Below, one piece after another: positions 12,327 through 23,505 of a stretch of 64,000 nucleotides of DNA. The DNA comes from Rhytidiadelphus loreus. Its lineage: Eukaryota; Streptophyta; Bryopsida; Hypnales; Hylocomiaceae. A model generated the notes under the pieces. It was given only the letters and a program-made list of their open reading frames with translations, was not told the origin of the DNA and did not search any database. Where the stretch lies: positions 60,283,093 through 60,347,092 of the forward strand of contig OX344763.1 in assembly GCA_947034895.1 (NCBI GenBank), written 5' to 3'. The position numbers and the translations under genes are program-made. Every line of letters begins with the position of its first letter. Positions within the stretch are counted from its first letter, which is position 1.

Positions 12327-13245
12327 ATGAGTTCCGTGAATGTGTTTGCAGTTGGGGTGAAGGAAGACACCACCTTCTGGAACGACATTGTCTCAACAAC
12401 CATGAAGCTTGATAGAGCCGACTTCCTGGAGTCAGGCTACAGAGTGCAAAAAGCGACTTCAAGTAAACAGCGCGAGTCGCGTTCAACACCTTCCTCCGCG
12501 AAGGCATTGCAGAGGGCACCATGGGATTCTCCATCGACTGCTCGTCGGGGGAGGGGGGTAGCTCAGGAGCCAGAAGTGGTCTCAAGCTCCGATGACGACC
12601 CCGAGGACTTATCGCACGAGCATATGCCAGATGCTCCTCCATCCCCAGTTCGTGCAACACCAACAGAACATTGAGGGTCCTCTGCCTCGACCGGAGATGC
12701 GATGGAGCCGCAACCGTCGTCCACCCCTTCCTCTACCAATCCACGGAAGAGAAGAAAGACCTCGCTGATGGATGACATTATCGAGAGGAGGTTCGCTGAG
12801 ATAGAGGAGCAGCGCATCCAGGACCGCACGAAAATTTTCCTGTAGCAACAGTAGGTAAACAAGAGGCTGGATACCATGCAGAGCTTCATGCTGCAAGATT
12901 CCAAGGCGGCTAACGACAAGTTGGACTCCTTGATTATGTGGATGAAGGGTGCAAAGCCCATTGTTGAGATGCAACCTGGGGCACCCCAATTGAGGCTCGA
13001 AAATCAGCAGTCATTGTCGTCTACTGTGATGCCTTTAGGTCAGGTGGGGCCTTCGGAGTTTGCGGTACCTACGCCCCCATCACATCCCCCGCCACAAACA
13101 CCTCCTCCTCCACCGTCACCAGCTGTTCCGCCTCCGGTACCTCTGGAGGAGCAATCTGCACCTGTCCTTCCAGAGGCAGGCAGTAGCGGCGTGTTGGAGA
13201 GCCCTGACGAGCCACCTACGTTGCCTAGCTAGGAGTCCGGCTCAG

Positions 13246-13498
13246 GTGCACTTCAATGATTATTCGGTGTTCTTGTGCAGTTTTAGCTCGACTCGAGCTG
13301 ATTTTGATGTGGGTTGTATGTAGTTGTAGAGTTCTCTCATAAACACCTCAACATTTTTGACATAGCTGAACTTCTAGTGGATTGAACCATGGAGTTCAAA
13401 ATTTTCACAAAGCTTTTATGTACATCAAAACATTTTTATGTAAAGCGGTAATATCCGGATTCCTTACAGTACTTTTTTTGTACACTCTTGACTTGCAG
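13246..13498 (+). other. Gene B intron 3 with a palindrome
   Basis: TCAG|GTGCAC donor and CTTGCAG|GC acceptor. Joining leaves a Gly codon split in phase 1 and an open downstream frame. AGCTCGACTCGAGCT lies at 13285-13299. Gene A has no equivalent intron. Confidence 0.7.
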
Positions 13499-14025
13499 GC
13501 ATTGCCAATGCTATAGATTTGTTGCCACCTCCTATTGCATCAACCGTAGTCGCTCCTGAACCAACCTCTTTGGAATATGTAGCTGATGTTGTATCCGAGC
13601 CGACAGTCCGGAATGTCATGGTGACGGAAGGCAACCCTGAATGCTCGAGAAGTGCTGATTAGGTGCCGGAGGACAGTTTGATACTTGATGCCGATCTTCT
13701 TGAGGTCGTAATTCCTGAACCAACCGCTACCATAGAGAATTGTGTAGCAGAGACAATACAACCCTCGCAGCAGAAGGTATGTCTCCAATTTTTAATTCGA
13801 ATGCAACGTTTGTATAGTGGCCTCTACGATCATGAACATCCGTTTCAGTTAGCATGGTGTGCGGAGGCTATCAATGTAGGATAATAACTAGCTCCACATT
13901 CGTCCATTGTCTATCAGGAATCTGATCCTCCATGTGATCCTCAAGGACTTCCGAAGGTGGTCAATCTTCCATTGAAGTCCAAGGCAGCAGACAAGTGGAT
14001 CAACATCGTCCTAGACCTCAATGGG

Positions 14026-14242
14026 CAGGGTTGACGAATTGCAACGTCCAGCCCAAAATCGCGTCCAAAAAGCAGCCGTTTAGACGCGAGGACGTCCAGA
14101 CATGGCGGACGCGAGGGACGCTGGGTAAAACGGAGCCATCTGTCCGATTTACCTCGAGGTAAATTCAAGCGTCGGAATTTCGACGGCCGCAGCCGTCCGA
14201 ATCCGGACGCAGTCGCAGCTGTCCTCCTGAATTGCAACCCTG
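14026..14242. mobile_element. 217-bp hAT-like MITE truncating gene B
   Basis: It starts CAGGGTTG and ends CAACCCTG, an 8-bp perfect inverted end shared with the first 8 bp of the giant hAT termini further right. The inside is rich in GCGTCC/GGACGC words. The flanks (TCAATGGG and GTTGAAAT) are not a target duplication, and the rest of the phosphatase is missing to the right, so a deletion probably accompanied or followed insertion. Confidence 0.6.
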
Positions 14243-14651
14243 GTTGAAATAGGATTAACATATCATATCATTATAATCCTCTTGCTTTTCAAAAGCATTT
14301 CAATTACCACAAGCATGAAGTCAAATTTTTTAATTTATTTCATCATCTTGCAATATATCATGCTTCATTGTAGAAAAGTAGCTTACAAATGATACAATCA
14401 ATTGATATTTTGTATTGAAATCATCTTTGGTTAAGTGCCCCCTTAAAAAATAATGGTATTACCACCATCAATAAGTTTAGGGGTATTACAATCAAAGTCT
14501 CTAACAATCAATTGTCAGTACGACAATCTTTGCTTTATGTAATATGACCACATGAACATTTAAGCTTATGTCCTTTCTATTTCTAAGGATTGTAATCAAA
14601 ATCTCCTTTCACCTCTACCCCACTACTCTCCCACCCATTTCTCAGTCTTGC
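14243..14651. other. AT-rich flank left of the outer giant element
   Basis: No gene, repeat or motif recognised. It contains host sequence into which the outer element inserted. Confidence 0.4.
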
Positions 14652-14659
14652 ATCTTCGT
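14652..14659. other. Presumed target-site copy ATCTTCGT of the outer element
   Basis: These are the eight bases immediately left of the CAGGGTTGTC terminus. The partner copy is predicted beyond the right edge of the window. Confidence 0.45.
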
Positions 14660-14669
14660 CAGGGTTGTC
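14660..14669 (+). repeat. Left terminal inverted repeat, outer element
   Basis: CAGGGTTGTC, identical to both ends of the inner element. CAGGG is a common hAT terminus. Confidence 0.85.
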
Positions 14670-14851
14670 TTGTCGGACAGGATTTTGGGTTTTGACATCT
14701 AATAGACGTGTCGTGTCGCATGTCGTGTTGAACAAGTGTCGAGTACGCATGTCGTACTCGTCGAGTAGGAATTTGTTGAGCGTTTTTTTTTACCCTAGGA
14801 TAAATAACTTTTGCCGACGTGGCTGGATAGTAAGAGTGACGTGGATAGGTT

Positions 14852-15145
14852 ACCCTGGGCGACCTCGGGTCGAGGGGCGACCGCGGGTCCTTAAAATGGG
14901 CGATTGCGGATCCCCAACTGGGGCGACCTCGAGTCGATGACAAGGGCAACCGCGGGTAAAAAGACTGGGTGACCGTTGGTAGAATGTAGAGGGCGAACGC
15001 GAGTCTGAAAATCGGGGCGACTTTGGGTCCAAAATGAGGGCGACTTCGGATCGGGAATGGGCGACCGCGGATCTGAAAAATGGGACGCCTTCGGGTCTAG
15101 AATGAGGGCGACTTCAGATCGGGGTACAGGCGACCGCGGGTACTA
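14852..15145 (+). repeat. Motif array inside the left end of the outer element
   Basis: About ten copies of GGGCGAC-NN-CGGGT (reverse ACCCG-NNNN-CGCCC), loosely spaced at 20-40 bp, begin about 190 bp from the terminus. Position and orientation match the array at 23236-23505 in the inner element. Such subterminal repeats are typical hAT transposase binding sites; binding here is inferred. Confidence 0.8.
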
Positions 15146-15494
15146 TTTAAATTCAATGTACAAATGTGACAATAACACGTGATAACAATAGTGAGCCTAA
15201 GCATAACTTTTATAGTCATGCAAAATAATTTCTACACACAAAATTAACGTGTATTCAATAATAATATGAACAAAAGTAACATTATTAATAATAAATAGGT
15301 TTATAATAGATAGATAGTATTAGGGAATGTATATTTCAATTGAGTTGTCACATTAACATCTCTAATGAGATGTCACCCAATCACCCGATACTCAATTGTA
15401 CTCCTAGCCTTAACTATTTGGCCGAAAAATCATATACCTCAAAATGTAGAAACAAAACCAAAACTATTTGAATCCTTCAACTTCTAGAGTTGTA
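15146..15494. other. AT-rich 3' flank of the outer transposase
   Basis: No feature recognised; probably the 3' untranslated and terminator region of the transposase. Confidence 0.4.
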
Positions 15495-18400
15495 TTAATC
15501 TAATTCGAAATCGTCATCGTTTGACGCTTCATCATCGTCGTAGTCTGTAGGGTCCTCGGTCTCGTATCTCCTGCGCAATTCTTCATCAGTTGCGTTCTCG
15601 TCATCAGCGCCTTCTTGGGTTATGACTGCATTCAAACGTACCTCACGTTCTACCTCAGAGTTCAAATTGCGCACCTCCATATCAATGGTGTCTCCGATTT
15701 GAGTTTGCACCAATCACTTTTGACGCCAATTTCGATCAGTAATTCCATCAATGTTAGGCACATTGCCACGACCTCATCCACGTCCTCTTCTACTGCCTTG
15801 ACCAATGTTGGCGGTGCTATTGGTCTCTCCAATACAAAACGGTTGGACAACATAGTTCGGCCGTTTAGGATCTCGTTGGTTTCTCTCCTCTGTCGTCAAG
15901 ACACGTCTCTTTCCTTTCCTATTGCGTCTGCATGCTGCTTCGACTGGTGATTCTCTAGTACCGATTGGACCAGAGTCACCAGACGTCATCGAAGGTTGAG
16001 TGCTTCTTTGAGTGGGTGCTGGTGCTGAGCCATGGTTACCTTCGTCCACGGTTTCCGAGGGACCCCGATGAACTGGCGGCCTCAAGGAAGATGGTCCTGA
16101 TGTCAAGGGTGTCCTATCGACATGTATTGGTGCTCGTCGGTTTACGATTCCAGTACCGCCTCCAATCCTGATAAAGGCCAGGGGCACATTATCATCGTCG
16201 TCCGCCTCGAATTCCGTCGCTGCAACCACTGGAATTGGCGTAGTGTTACTTGCTAAAGGGAGCGGATGTTCTTCATTTTCACCTTCTTCCGCGGGGGCTT
16301 CTTGTTCTTCATTTCCACTGGCCCTATTAATGCGCGTATTACTACGAAGGGTCCTAGCTCCATTTGGATTCAAAGGTACTGGTATGGGAGATCTTGCACG
16401 CTCTTCGACCGGTTGCACTTGAATATTTTCTCCTTCAGTGTTGGGTTCTTGAATCATTGCGTTTCTTGGAGGTGAAAAAGCGAATGGATCTACGTCCCAC
16501 GCAGAGACATGGGGAGGTCCAGGGCGCATCAGGTTTTCTTCTCTACGTTCAATGTCCTCCTCTGAGCGTACGTCATCCTCTAAAGGCATTTCTTCCTTAG
16601 AGGAAACGTTTAGCTCTAGTTGAAAGACCTGCTCTGGTTGTCGTGGGGGATTGATTTGTACGTTCCCCTGACGAAACACATTTGGATAAGGTTGTCGTAC
16701 AGGGCGAACTACATCTTCCTCAAGGCGATTGAGCTCAGCCCAGGGATTTCCATCCAAACGCTCCCTTTCCAAAATAGCGTTATCACGCCTACGGGCATAG
16801 GTTGTAGTGTTAGAGTCTTCTGAGCCTGAAGATAGTGGCTCTTCATTTTCTTCATCCGTTAAGCCATCTTCAAGGTACTTTTCATAGAAAGTAGCTGGAT
16901 TGTGCCCACGTTTTTCACGTCCAAGTTTGTTGTTTGTGTAGATGTACACCAAAGCTTCTGCTTTAGATGTGGTCAATCGATTTCGCACTTTGTTTTGTAC
17001 AAACGAATACATGCTCCAATTCCTCTCGCATGATGATGCCGAGCACGTCAATGACAATATTCTCTTTGCTATTTTTGGAAGCGCATTACCACCCACTTGA
17101 TTCCACCACTGATGAGGTAGTAGAGTAGGCTGTGCGTTGATATCAGGAGCCTCCACTAAAGGATCAAAAGGGCCAGTCTTCTCCGTAAATTGCATCCATT
17201 CAGCCATAGCTTCTTGGACATCTACACCCAATGATCGGCCTAGATTTTGGATGACTTTATTGAAGGTGCTCTTAACATTCCCGTCATTATGAAGCTCTTC
17301 GACATCTTGCAAATACGGGTTAAGTAGTGCCCCTGCATAATGCAAGTTTGTACGCATCAATTTCCAACGAGCCTCGAAGTTCTTCTCAAACTTCCTCGCA
17401 GTGACTGGATCTAGAAAATATGGCGGCCCCACTAGAGAATAGACGTGTTGTCGAAGGCTCTTCATTACTAACCAGGCTTGAGGCATTGCTGGGTTTTTGC
17501 CATCAAACACTCTGAGAACAACAAGCGCTGGCTCCATCAGGTGCTTGAAATTATCACACTCGTTCCAAAACGTTTCTGAACGAATGTCTTCTCGCACCAC
17601 CCGTGCTCGACGTTGAATATTGTGCCCATTCCTTCTAGACGCCAAAGATAGCTCAAAAGGCTGACATTTCTCATCTCCTAGCAAGAGGTGTAATCCTTGC
17701 TTGACCTCCACCAAACGGTCTATCATGAGGAAGTGAACAGCAAAGCGTGTAGAGCAAGGAAGTCTCAACAACTTATTTGGTGAGTACTTCTGAAATAGAG
17801 CCAAAGTGAGATGATACTTCTTCACAAACACCACAATCTGTTTACATCTTGCCACCAAAATCTTCACACGTGGATCCTTCCCCCAATCTTTTACAAGTAA
17901 ATCCATAATGTGTGCAGCACATCCTTGCATATACATGTGAGGATACCTTTCTTTCAACCTTGCCAAGGTCCCTGTCATTACCGAGGCATTGTTCGTACAT
18001 AGTTGCACAACATTTGAAGAGCCAACTTCATCAATGTATTTTGCCATGACATTCGCCGTGTAAGCAATGTCCTTCTTTTCTCCAGTGGTGTCAACCGATC
18101 CCCAAAAGACATCACCGACAGGGCAAACGAGCATTACGTTCAGCAAAGGGCGAGTGTTCGTATCAGACCAGCCATTTGAACAAATTGTTGCTCCGTAATG
18201 GTTGATAGAGGTCTTTGTACGCTCAGAGACCATCGTCTTCACCGCATCCAACTTATAGTCTATCATCTTCGTATGCACCGCATTGTAGGATGGTGGTTGG
18301 TAAGCAAATCCAGCTGCTGCAGTTTCCTTCACTGCTTTCACAAACGCAGGATGACGAACAACGTTGAATGCAATGTTCGTTTCATAAAAAAAAGATGCCC

Positions 18401-19037
18401 ACAACTTGTTTAACTTCTGTCTAGTCCCCATCTGGAATGCCTCACCCATACTCCATTGACGAGAAACCTGAGGCGTAGTCCTCCTTGTTTGAATCGTTGT
18501 CAGCGTGGAATCTACGGAATCCGGATTATTAGGCGTTCGGTGACTTGGTCCTGCCTCATCTGGAGGCCCCACCACAATAGGCTCATCCACAGTAGGTTCT
18601 TCAACTGACTCAGGAAGAAGTCGAACCTCCGAATCCGAAACTGCCGCCTCTACCTCATCCAAAACCATGGCCTTTGGAACAACTCCTCCACAATTCCAAA
18701 ACTTCTGCAATACCGCATGCGGAATTCGTGGACAATGCTCAGATGTGGCTGTACCACCATATCCAAAGTGACTGAATGCCCTCTTCCACACGAAGACTTT
18801 TGTCCAACCGCAAAATACACATGATCTCAAGTTTGCGCTCAAGCCGTCTTCTATTTCCAAGTGCAACCAAGGGTCCCACTCTTTTGTAGCCCTTCTTCAC
18901 TAGTAGAAAATCAGGCCCAATCTGTTGTTTTGGTTTTGTTGATGATCAACACGACCAAAACAACAGATTGGGCCTGATTTTCTACTAGTGCTTGTATCGC
19001 TTAGCGACGCTCTCCTTCAAACATCACGGTCCGCCAT
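15495..19037 (-). pseudogene. Outer hAT transposase (DUF659/hATC), inactivated
   Basis: Taking ATG 19037 as start and removing a MITE, the frame runs about 1,148 codons. The N-terminal CVFCGW with later HC resembles a BED-type zinc finger for DNA binding. A DUF659-like core follows, then the hATC dimerisation segment with SSCERNWSM. The C-terminus is basic, then acidic. It aligns along its length with the inner transposase. Lesions: an N-terminal in-frame TGA just after the start, a CACTA MITE at 18898-18990, TGA at 15774, and a TGA shortly downstream (before LVQTQIGDT). Two conserved Asp positions are Asn (SNGWSD, CTNNAS), while the inner copy has Asp in both. It would have mobilised the element; it is now probably dead. 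Confidence 0.85.
18898..18990. mobile_element. 93-bp CACTA-type foldback MITE in the transposase N-terminus
   Basis: It begins CACTAGTAGAAAA and ends with the reverse complement. The arms are 37 bp and perfect around a 19-bp loop. A 3-bp target duplication CTT flanks it (18895-18897 and 18991-18993), as expected for CACTA elements. Removing it plus one CTT restores DTRRATKEW, identical to the inner transposase. The 96-bp net insertion keeps phase but its end supplies TAG TGA. Confidence 0.9.
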
Positions 19038-19260
19038 ATGGAAGATCTTCAATGAAGATCACCCAAAAAAACAGTTACCAACTGAAGTAACCAATCGAAA
19101 GAAGTTATGACAAAGCCACTTGCCTCAGGATTCTTTCGAAGCCCTTGAAACAAAGTGGTTGCCCCCCGAAGACTTAAACGTACGCAAGAAGCCTCTTTCG
19201 AAGGTTCTAGACAAGAGTTTGTCAACGGAGCAAGGTGAAAAAGAAACTATAATCCTTTGG

Positions 19261-19270
19261 CTTTTATAGT
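19261..19270 (-). promoter_or_regulatory. TATA box of the outer transposase
   Basis: On the - strand ACTATAAAAG lies about 225 bp upstream of the ATG, at the gene-proximal edge of the motif array. The inner transposase has CTATAAATG at the comparable place. Confidence 0.6.
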
Positions 19271-19274
19271 CCCA

Positions 19275-19580
19275 TCGCCCTTCGACCCGAGGTCGCTCTT
19301 CAGCGACTGCCCGGCTTCTGTCTATCTGCGGTCGCCATATGGGCGACCGCGGGTCCATGACGACTTCACATAGGGCGCATGCGGGTAAGGAGGGGCGACC
19401 GCGTGTCTAGTGGAGGCGACCGCGGGTCCAGTGGGGGCGACCGCGGGTCTAGTGGGGGCAACCGCGGGTACGGAGGGGGCGATGACGGGTCCAGAGAGGG
19501 CAACCGCAGCTCAAAGGGCTAAAAAAAGTCGACCACGGGTCCAACAGGGGATACAACAAGGGCGACTGTGGGTCTTGAAT
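19275..19580 (-). promoter_or_regulatory. Motif array upstream of the outer transposase
   Basis: About a dozen ACCCG-NNNN-CGCCC copies, mostly in the sense direction of the - strand gene. Variants include CGCGG and GCATG cores. Confidence 0.75.
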
Positions 19581-19835
19581 AAGGCGAACTGGTGTTGAAG
19601 ATGCTAGAACTGAACTTCAGATAAAGTTTGCAAAAATTTCATACTAATTTCATTTCATACTATCATATTACTAAAATCATAACTCCCTCTGTAATATCAC
19701 AAATGCTCGGGTTTAATTGTAGGGGCTTATGCTTGCTACTCTACACATTTATTGTATCACATAATTAGTACTATATTAGTAAAAAAATTATATATTTGAA
19801 TAAGATGCATGATAAGAATTTCAATAAGGCTTTAA
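19581..19835. other. AT-rich spacer
   Basis: Nothing recognised except TTAA target sequence at its right end. Confidence 0.35.
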
Positions 19836-20706
19836 CCCCTAAAGGACCATCATGTTTACGGGCCCAAAACTGCTTCAAAATACTCATCTCCAAAGCAAGG
19901 TCAAAATCTTCATTAATAATTATTTTTTAACAAATCCAAGCATAGGATCTTTTAGTTGACTTGATTTACCACATTGTCTTAGAATTTGAGACAAAATATC
20001 CCCACCAATTGCAAGTTCCATGTGCCTAAACTTCAAAATGTAGGCTTTTATAGCCCTTCCAAAAGGTGAAATTTATTCTTTCAACATTTTTAGAAATGAA
20101 GACATATGTGCTATAACTTGTGCATTTAGTCAATATGTTGAAAAATGGGTTGAGAACATATGCAAACAAATTTAACCGAAAAAATGGAAGGTGGTACTAA
20201 ATGAAATAAAAAACTAATATCCTAATAACTCTTACAAGAAATCAAAAATTGTTAATCCCAATGGTGAGAACGTTCTAATTAACAATTATTATCCTTTATT
20301 TTTGTTTTTACTGTAAAAATTTAAAAATTAAGAGCTATAGACGACTTTATATGTTTTTTCTACCTTCATTGCCCGCAAAATAAAACTCCTCATAACTTTT
20401 GCCTCATTATTCCGAATTAAATGGTTCAAATACTTTTGAATAGGTATCAATCTATACAATTCCAAGAAAACTATAGATATTTTTTGAGGAATATATTTTT
20501 TGCTGCCCGGTTTGACATTGAAATCAGAAAATTCCTTCTAACTTTTGCAATATTGATCAAAATGATATGAAACAAAGCTTCACACGTAGATTATGATGAG
20601 TAGCAAACATCCTAGAAATTTCATGCTAAAATTCCAAATTTAGAATTCAATAGAAGCTGACCAAGTTTTCAAAAAGCACAAAGTGGGCTCCTTGGTCCTT
20701 TAGGGG
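19836..20706. mobile_element. TTAA-flanked non-autonomous element, copy 1 (871 bp)
   Basis: Ends CCCCTAAAGGACCA and its perfect reverse complement TGGTCCTTTAGGGG, each bordered by TTAA (19832-19835 and 20707-20710). TTAA targets with CCC-starting ends fit piggyBac-like elements. No coding capacity. Confidence 0.75.
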
Positions 20707-20832
20707 TTAAATTTCAATTTAATTTCAATAAGGCTTTATCATAAAACAAGTTTTTCTTTTCAAGATTCAACAATTACATTAGATGAATGACAAATTTGCT
20801 AGACGTTAAAAGGGTTCAAAATTCTTTGTTAA

Positions 20833-21759
20833 CCCCTAAAGTCCCAAACCCCGTTTTGGGGGATTATAGATATTTTGGGCAGCTCACTACGGATGGAATT
20901 TTCATTTTTTTTCTTTGAAATTTTCACAGAATATGTGGTCGAGGGGTATCTTGAAGGCCCAAAAATTTTCATAACTTTTGGTTACATAGTTCAAAAGTTA
21001 TTGCATGATATGTGGTTTTGTTTGAACTCCGGGCAGTTCGGGCAGACCTGAAAAAATCACTTTTTTAAGAAAAATAAATTTGAAATTGGTTCTTTAGGTT
21101 TATATGTATCTAGAGAGCTTTGAATCATTCCATTTGGATTAATGAGGTGAAAGTTATGAGGAATTTTAGTTTGCGGGCAATTGTAGATTCTTGACTATAA
21201 TATAAACTTTGGAATCCTTTATTTAACTCAATTTTCAATATTTTTTGAAAAAAATAAATATGTAGGATGAATATTCTTTATTACAACATTACTACCGTTG
21301 GGATTGGCATTTTTTTAATTTTTTAATTAAATTCTTAACAATTTAGTGTTATAAAACATTCTCTACTTCTATCTACTTACTATTTTTTTCCTCTATGTTG
21401 TACAATTCCAAACGATTTGAAATTTTTTTAGCATTTAGTCAACTTGTCTTGAAGAATGAAACAAAATAGGCACAACCATTTTGGAGATTTTTTCATACAA
21501 ATGTGACCTTGTGAAGTGCAGCTGCCCGTATTTTCACAGGGTCAGAAAATGGATTTTTATTAATTCAAACGCTAATACCTTGCAATCTACATGGTGGAAA
21601 TTTCTGAATTTTTTTTTACATCTTCTCAAACCACTCTACTACAAGATCCTACGGTTACATGTGTAAAATTTTGTTTTTAAAAATGAAATTTGGTACTTGC
21701 ACTAGACATGATAGTTTTGGAGCTTTTTTGGTGGAAACATAGTCAAAAACCTTTAGGGG
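20833..21759. mobile_element. TTAA-flanked non-autonomous element, copy 2 (927 bp)
   Basis: Ends CCCCTAAAG..CTTTAGGGG between TTAA at 20829-20832 and 21760-21763. Internal words such as ACCGTTGGGATT are shared in reverse with other copies in the window. The ORF 21481-21666 inside is incidental. Confidence 0.7.
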
Positions 21760-21763
21760 TTAA

Positions 21764-22190
21764 TCTAGAATATGGACGTCGGAGCGCTTTAGGGTTAAAG
21801 TGCATTCGATGGACACGCCTAAAAATTTGTAGTTTAATAAATTGCATTTCTCATGTCCTGCATTAATGCAATGGATTTACCATTTTTTGAAAAAAAATAA
21901 AAAAATTTAGTCCTACATTTCTAGCTAATTGCACATCACATTTCATACAATCACCATGAATGCCAAAAAATAATGTCTCTGCAAAAAACATTAAACCTTT
22001 TCAAATATGAGGGGCCTTTGCTAGTTTTTAATCTAGTGATTCTTATCAAGGCTTTCAAATCTTTTTCTCAGCAAGTTCTTACATTCATACACTAATGACT
22101 TCATTTACCAAAAAACACATTTTAGCAACATCAAATATAAACACACATTTGACATACTTGTGGGTCAAAAGAAGAAAAAAAATTCATACC

Positions 22191-22229
<39 letters not shown>

Positions 22230-22319
22230 CATTTAGAAAATAACAGAGTCATTCCGATATCTACCACCCTAGTCGGGCAATATCCATATATAGTTTGCAG
22301 ACCTTGACTGCCACATTCT
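21764..22319. repeat. AT-rich spacer with (AT)n microsatellite
   Basis: An uninterrupted AT dinucleotide run occupies 22196-22226. No gene seen; this is the 3' flank of gene C. Confidence 0.7.
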
Positions 22320-23048
22320 TCATTGCTCATTTGCGGGCTCCTTTAAGGCCTTCTCCTTCAACATTTGTTGTTTTGCAAGCTCCTTGTTGCGGCGCTTGGA
22401 TTTAAAATAAGTTGGAACGAATGACTTGTTCGTGATCAAAAATTTCTTGACTAGTCTATTCAATGAAATGTAGGAATTTTTCCATTGAATGCTCTTCTGA
22501 TATTCGTCTTCCAACATCTTCAAAGAAGCAAACATATTCTTCAATTCACCTATTTCTGATGGTGAGGTTTGTTGTTGCCCATCCATAGACGCCACATCCA
22601 ACTCCAAAGTTCTAGCAAGGGGGCCTTTATCTTTGATGGAATGGAGGTGATTCAATCGAAATCGGGCTGCTTCCAAATTTTGCCTTGCCTCGTTGCCCCG
22701 ATTCTCTTCAATCCTGCAGGCTTCCATGATTTTGTGTAGTTCTGTCTTTCTAACTTGCTTTGGATTGGAACTCGATCCTCCATCTTGCCCTTTATTGAAG
22801 TTCAAATAGAAGTCTTCCAACTTGACCATTTCGTCTTGTTGAACAGCCAAGCGATTGATGCCGACATCTATTAGATCTTCTAAGCTGCGCACATCATTAG
22901 TCTCAATATCATCTGTGGTCCTGTCTTGTAGAATCTGACACTCCAATTTGACTCCTTCAATTTGAGCAAGCAGATCCTTCAATTGTGCCTTGTAATATTT
23001 CTTCATTGATTTCGTGCTGCTACGGTCATTGTATACAATATCTTCTAG
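22320..23048 (-). pseudogene. Outer gene C, C-terminal fragment
   Basis: An open frame of 242 codons ends in TGA. It is Glu/Lys-rich and predicted coiled coil, with FNKGQDGGSSSNPKQ matching FNKGKDGGSTSNSTP of inner C'. It starts exactly at the transposon target duplication CTAGAAGA (- strand). Joined to 47814-48671 it makes a 528-aa frame in register. There are no other lesions, so C was apparently intact when the inner element landed. Function unknown; an alternative start at 23006 could express this half alone but no promoter is evident. Confidence 0.8.
23041..23048. other. Target-site duplication, left copy (TCTTCTAG)
   Basis: Identical to 47806-47813 on the other side of the inner element; 8 bp is the hAT-family length. 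Confidence 0.95.
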
Positions 23049-23235
23049 CAGGGTTGTCTTGTCTGACAGAATTTCGAGCTTTTTTGTCTAATAGACGTCA
23101 CATGTCGCATGTTGAATTGTCGAGTTGTCGAGTAAGGGTGGTTTTTGTTGTCGTGTACGGATTTCGGATTTCAAATTTTTTTACCCCTTGGTAAAACGGA
23201 CTGTCCTACGTGGCTGTGACGTGGCGTGCTTCCTG

Positions 23236-23505
23236 AGGGGCGACCGCGGGTAGGGGCGACCACAAGTAGGGGCGACCGCGGGTAGGGGGGCGACCGCGGG
23301 TAGGGGGCGACCACGGGTAGGGGCGACCGCGGGTAGGGGGGCGACCACGGGTAGGGGGCGACCACGGATAGGGCGACCTCGGGTCCAAAATCCTGGGCGA
23401 CTGCGGGTCCGAATCCAGGGCGACCGCGGGTCCGAAGTCCAGGGCGACTGCGGGTCCGAAATCCAGGGCGACTGCGGGTCCGAAATCCAGGGCGACCGCG
23501 GGTCC
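23236..23505 (+). repeat. Motif array inside the left end of the inner element
   Basis: About 14 copies of GGGCGAC-NN-CGGGT at 15-25-bp spacing. The left half is a near-tandem of GGGCGACCGCGGGTAG, and the right half has GGGTCCGAAATCCA linkers, showing local homogenisation. Confidence 0.85.

Larger units (their letters stand above)
9570..14025 (+). pseudogene. Gene B: paralogue of A, decayed and truncated in the phosphatase motif
   Basis: The exons are 9570-10726, 10853-12205, 12327-13245, 13499-13776 and 13918-14025; phase is consistent across all junctions. Exon 1 has FYIINGQHSVWASKL, the DGQHR-like signature with D to N. Exon 2 aligns with gene A exon 2 (basic IERRKRKQFVKKE; VIDFRMIPG). 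Exon 3 is acidic and Ser-rich with a coiled coil and a Pro-rich run. Exon 5 begins the HAD phosphatase and stops at KWINIVLDLNG, where a MITE begins. In-frame stops are TAG 10907, TGA 12672, TAG 12843, TAG 12852, TAG 13230 and TAG 13660; no frameshift was seen. Function is unknown. Confidence 0.75.

Noticed and set aside
2131..13662. Nuclear genetic code with TAG (and TAA) read as Gln
   Set aside because: Many in-frame TAG sit where Gln would fit, as in some green algae. But TGA also interrupts frames, and TAG or TAA ends the intact kinase and D genes at the positions expected from their paralogues.
14026..14242. Right terminus of a giant element pairing with another end in the window
   Set aside because: CAACCCTG at 14235-14242 is only 217 bp from its inverted mate and lacks the GACAACCCTG decamer; it forms its own short MITE.
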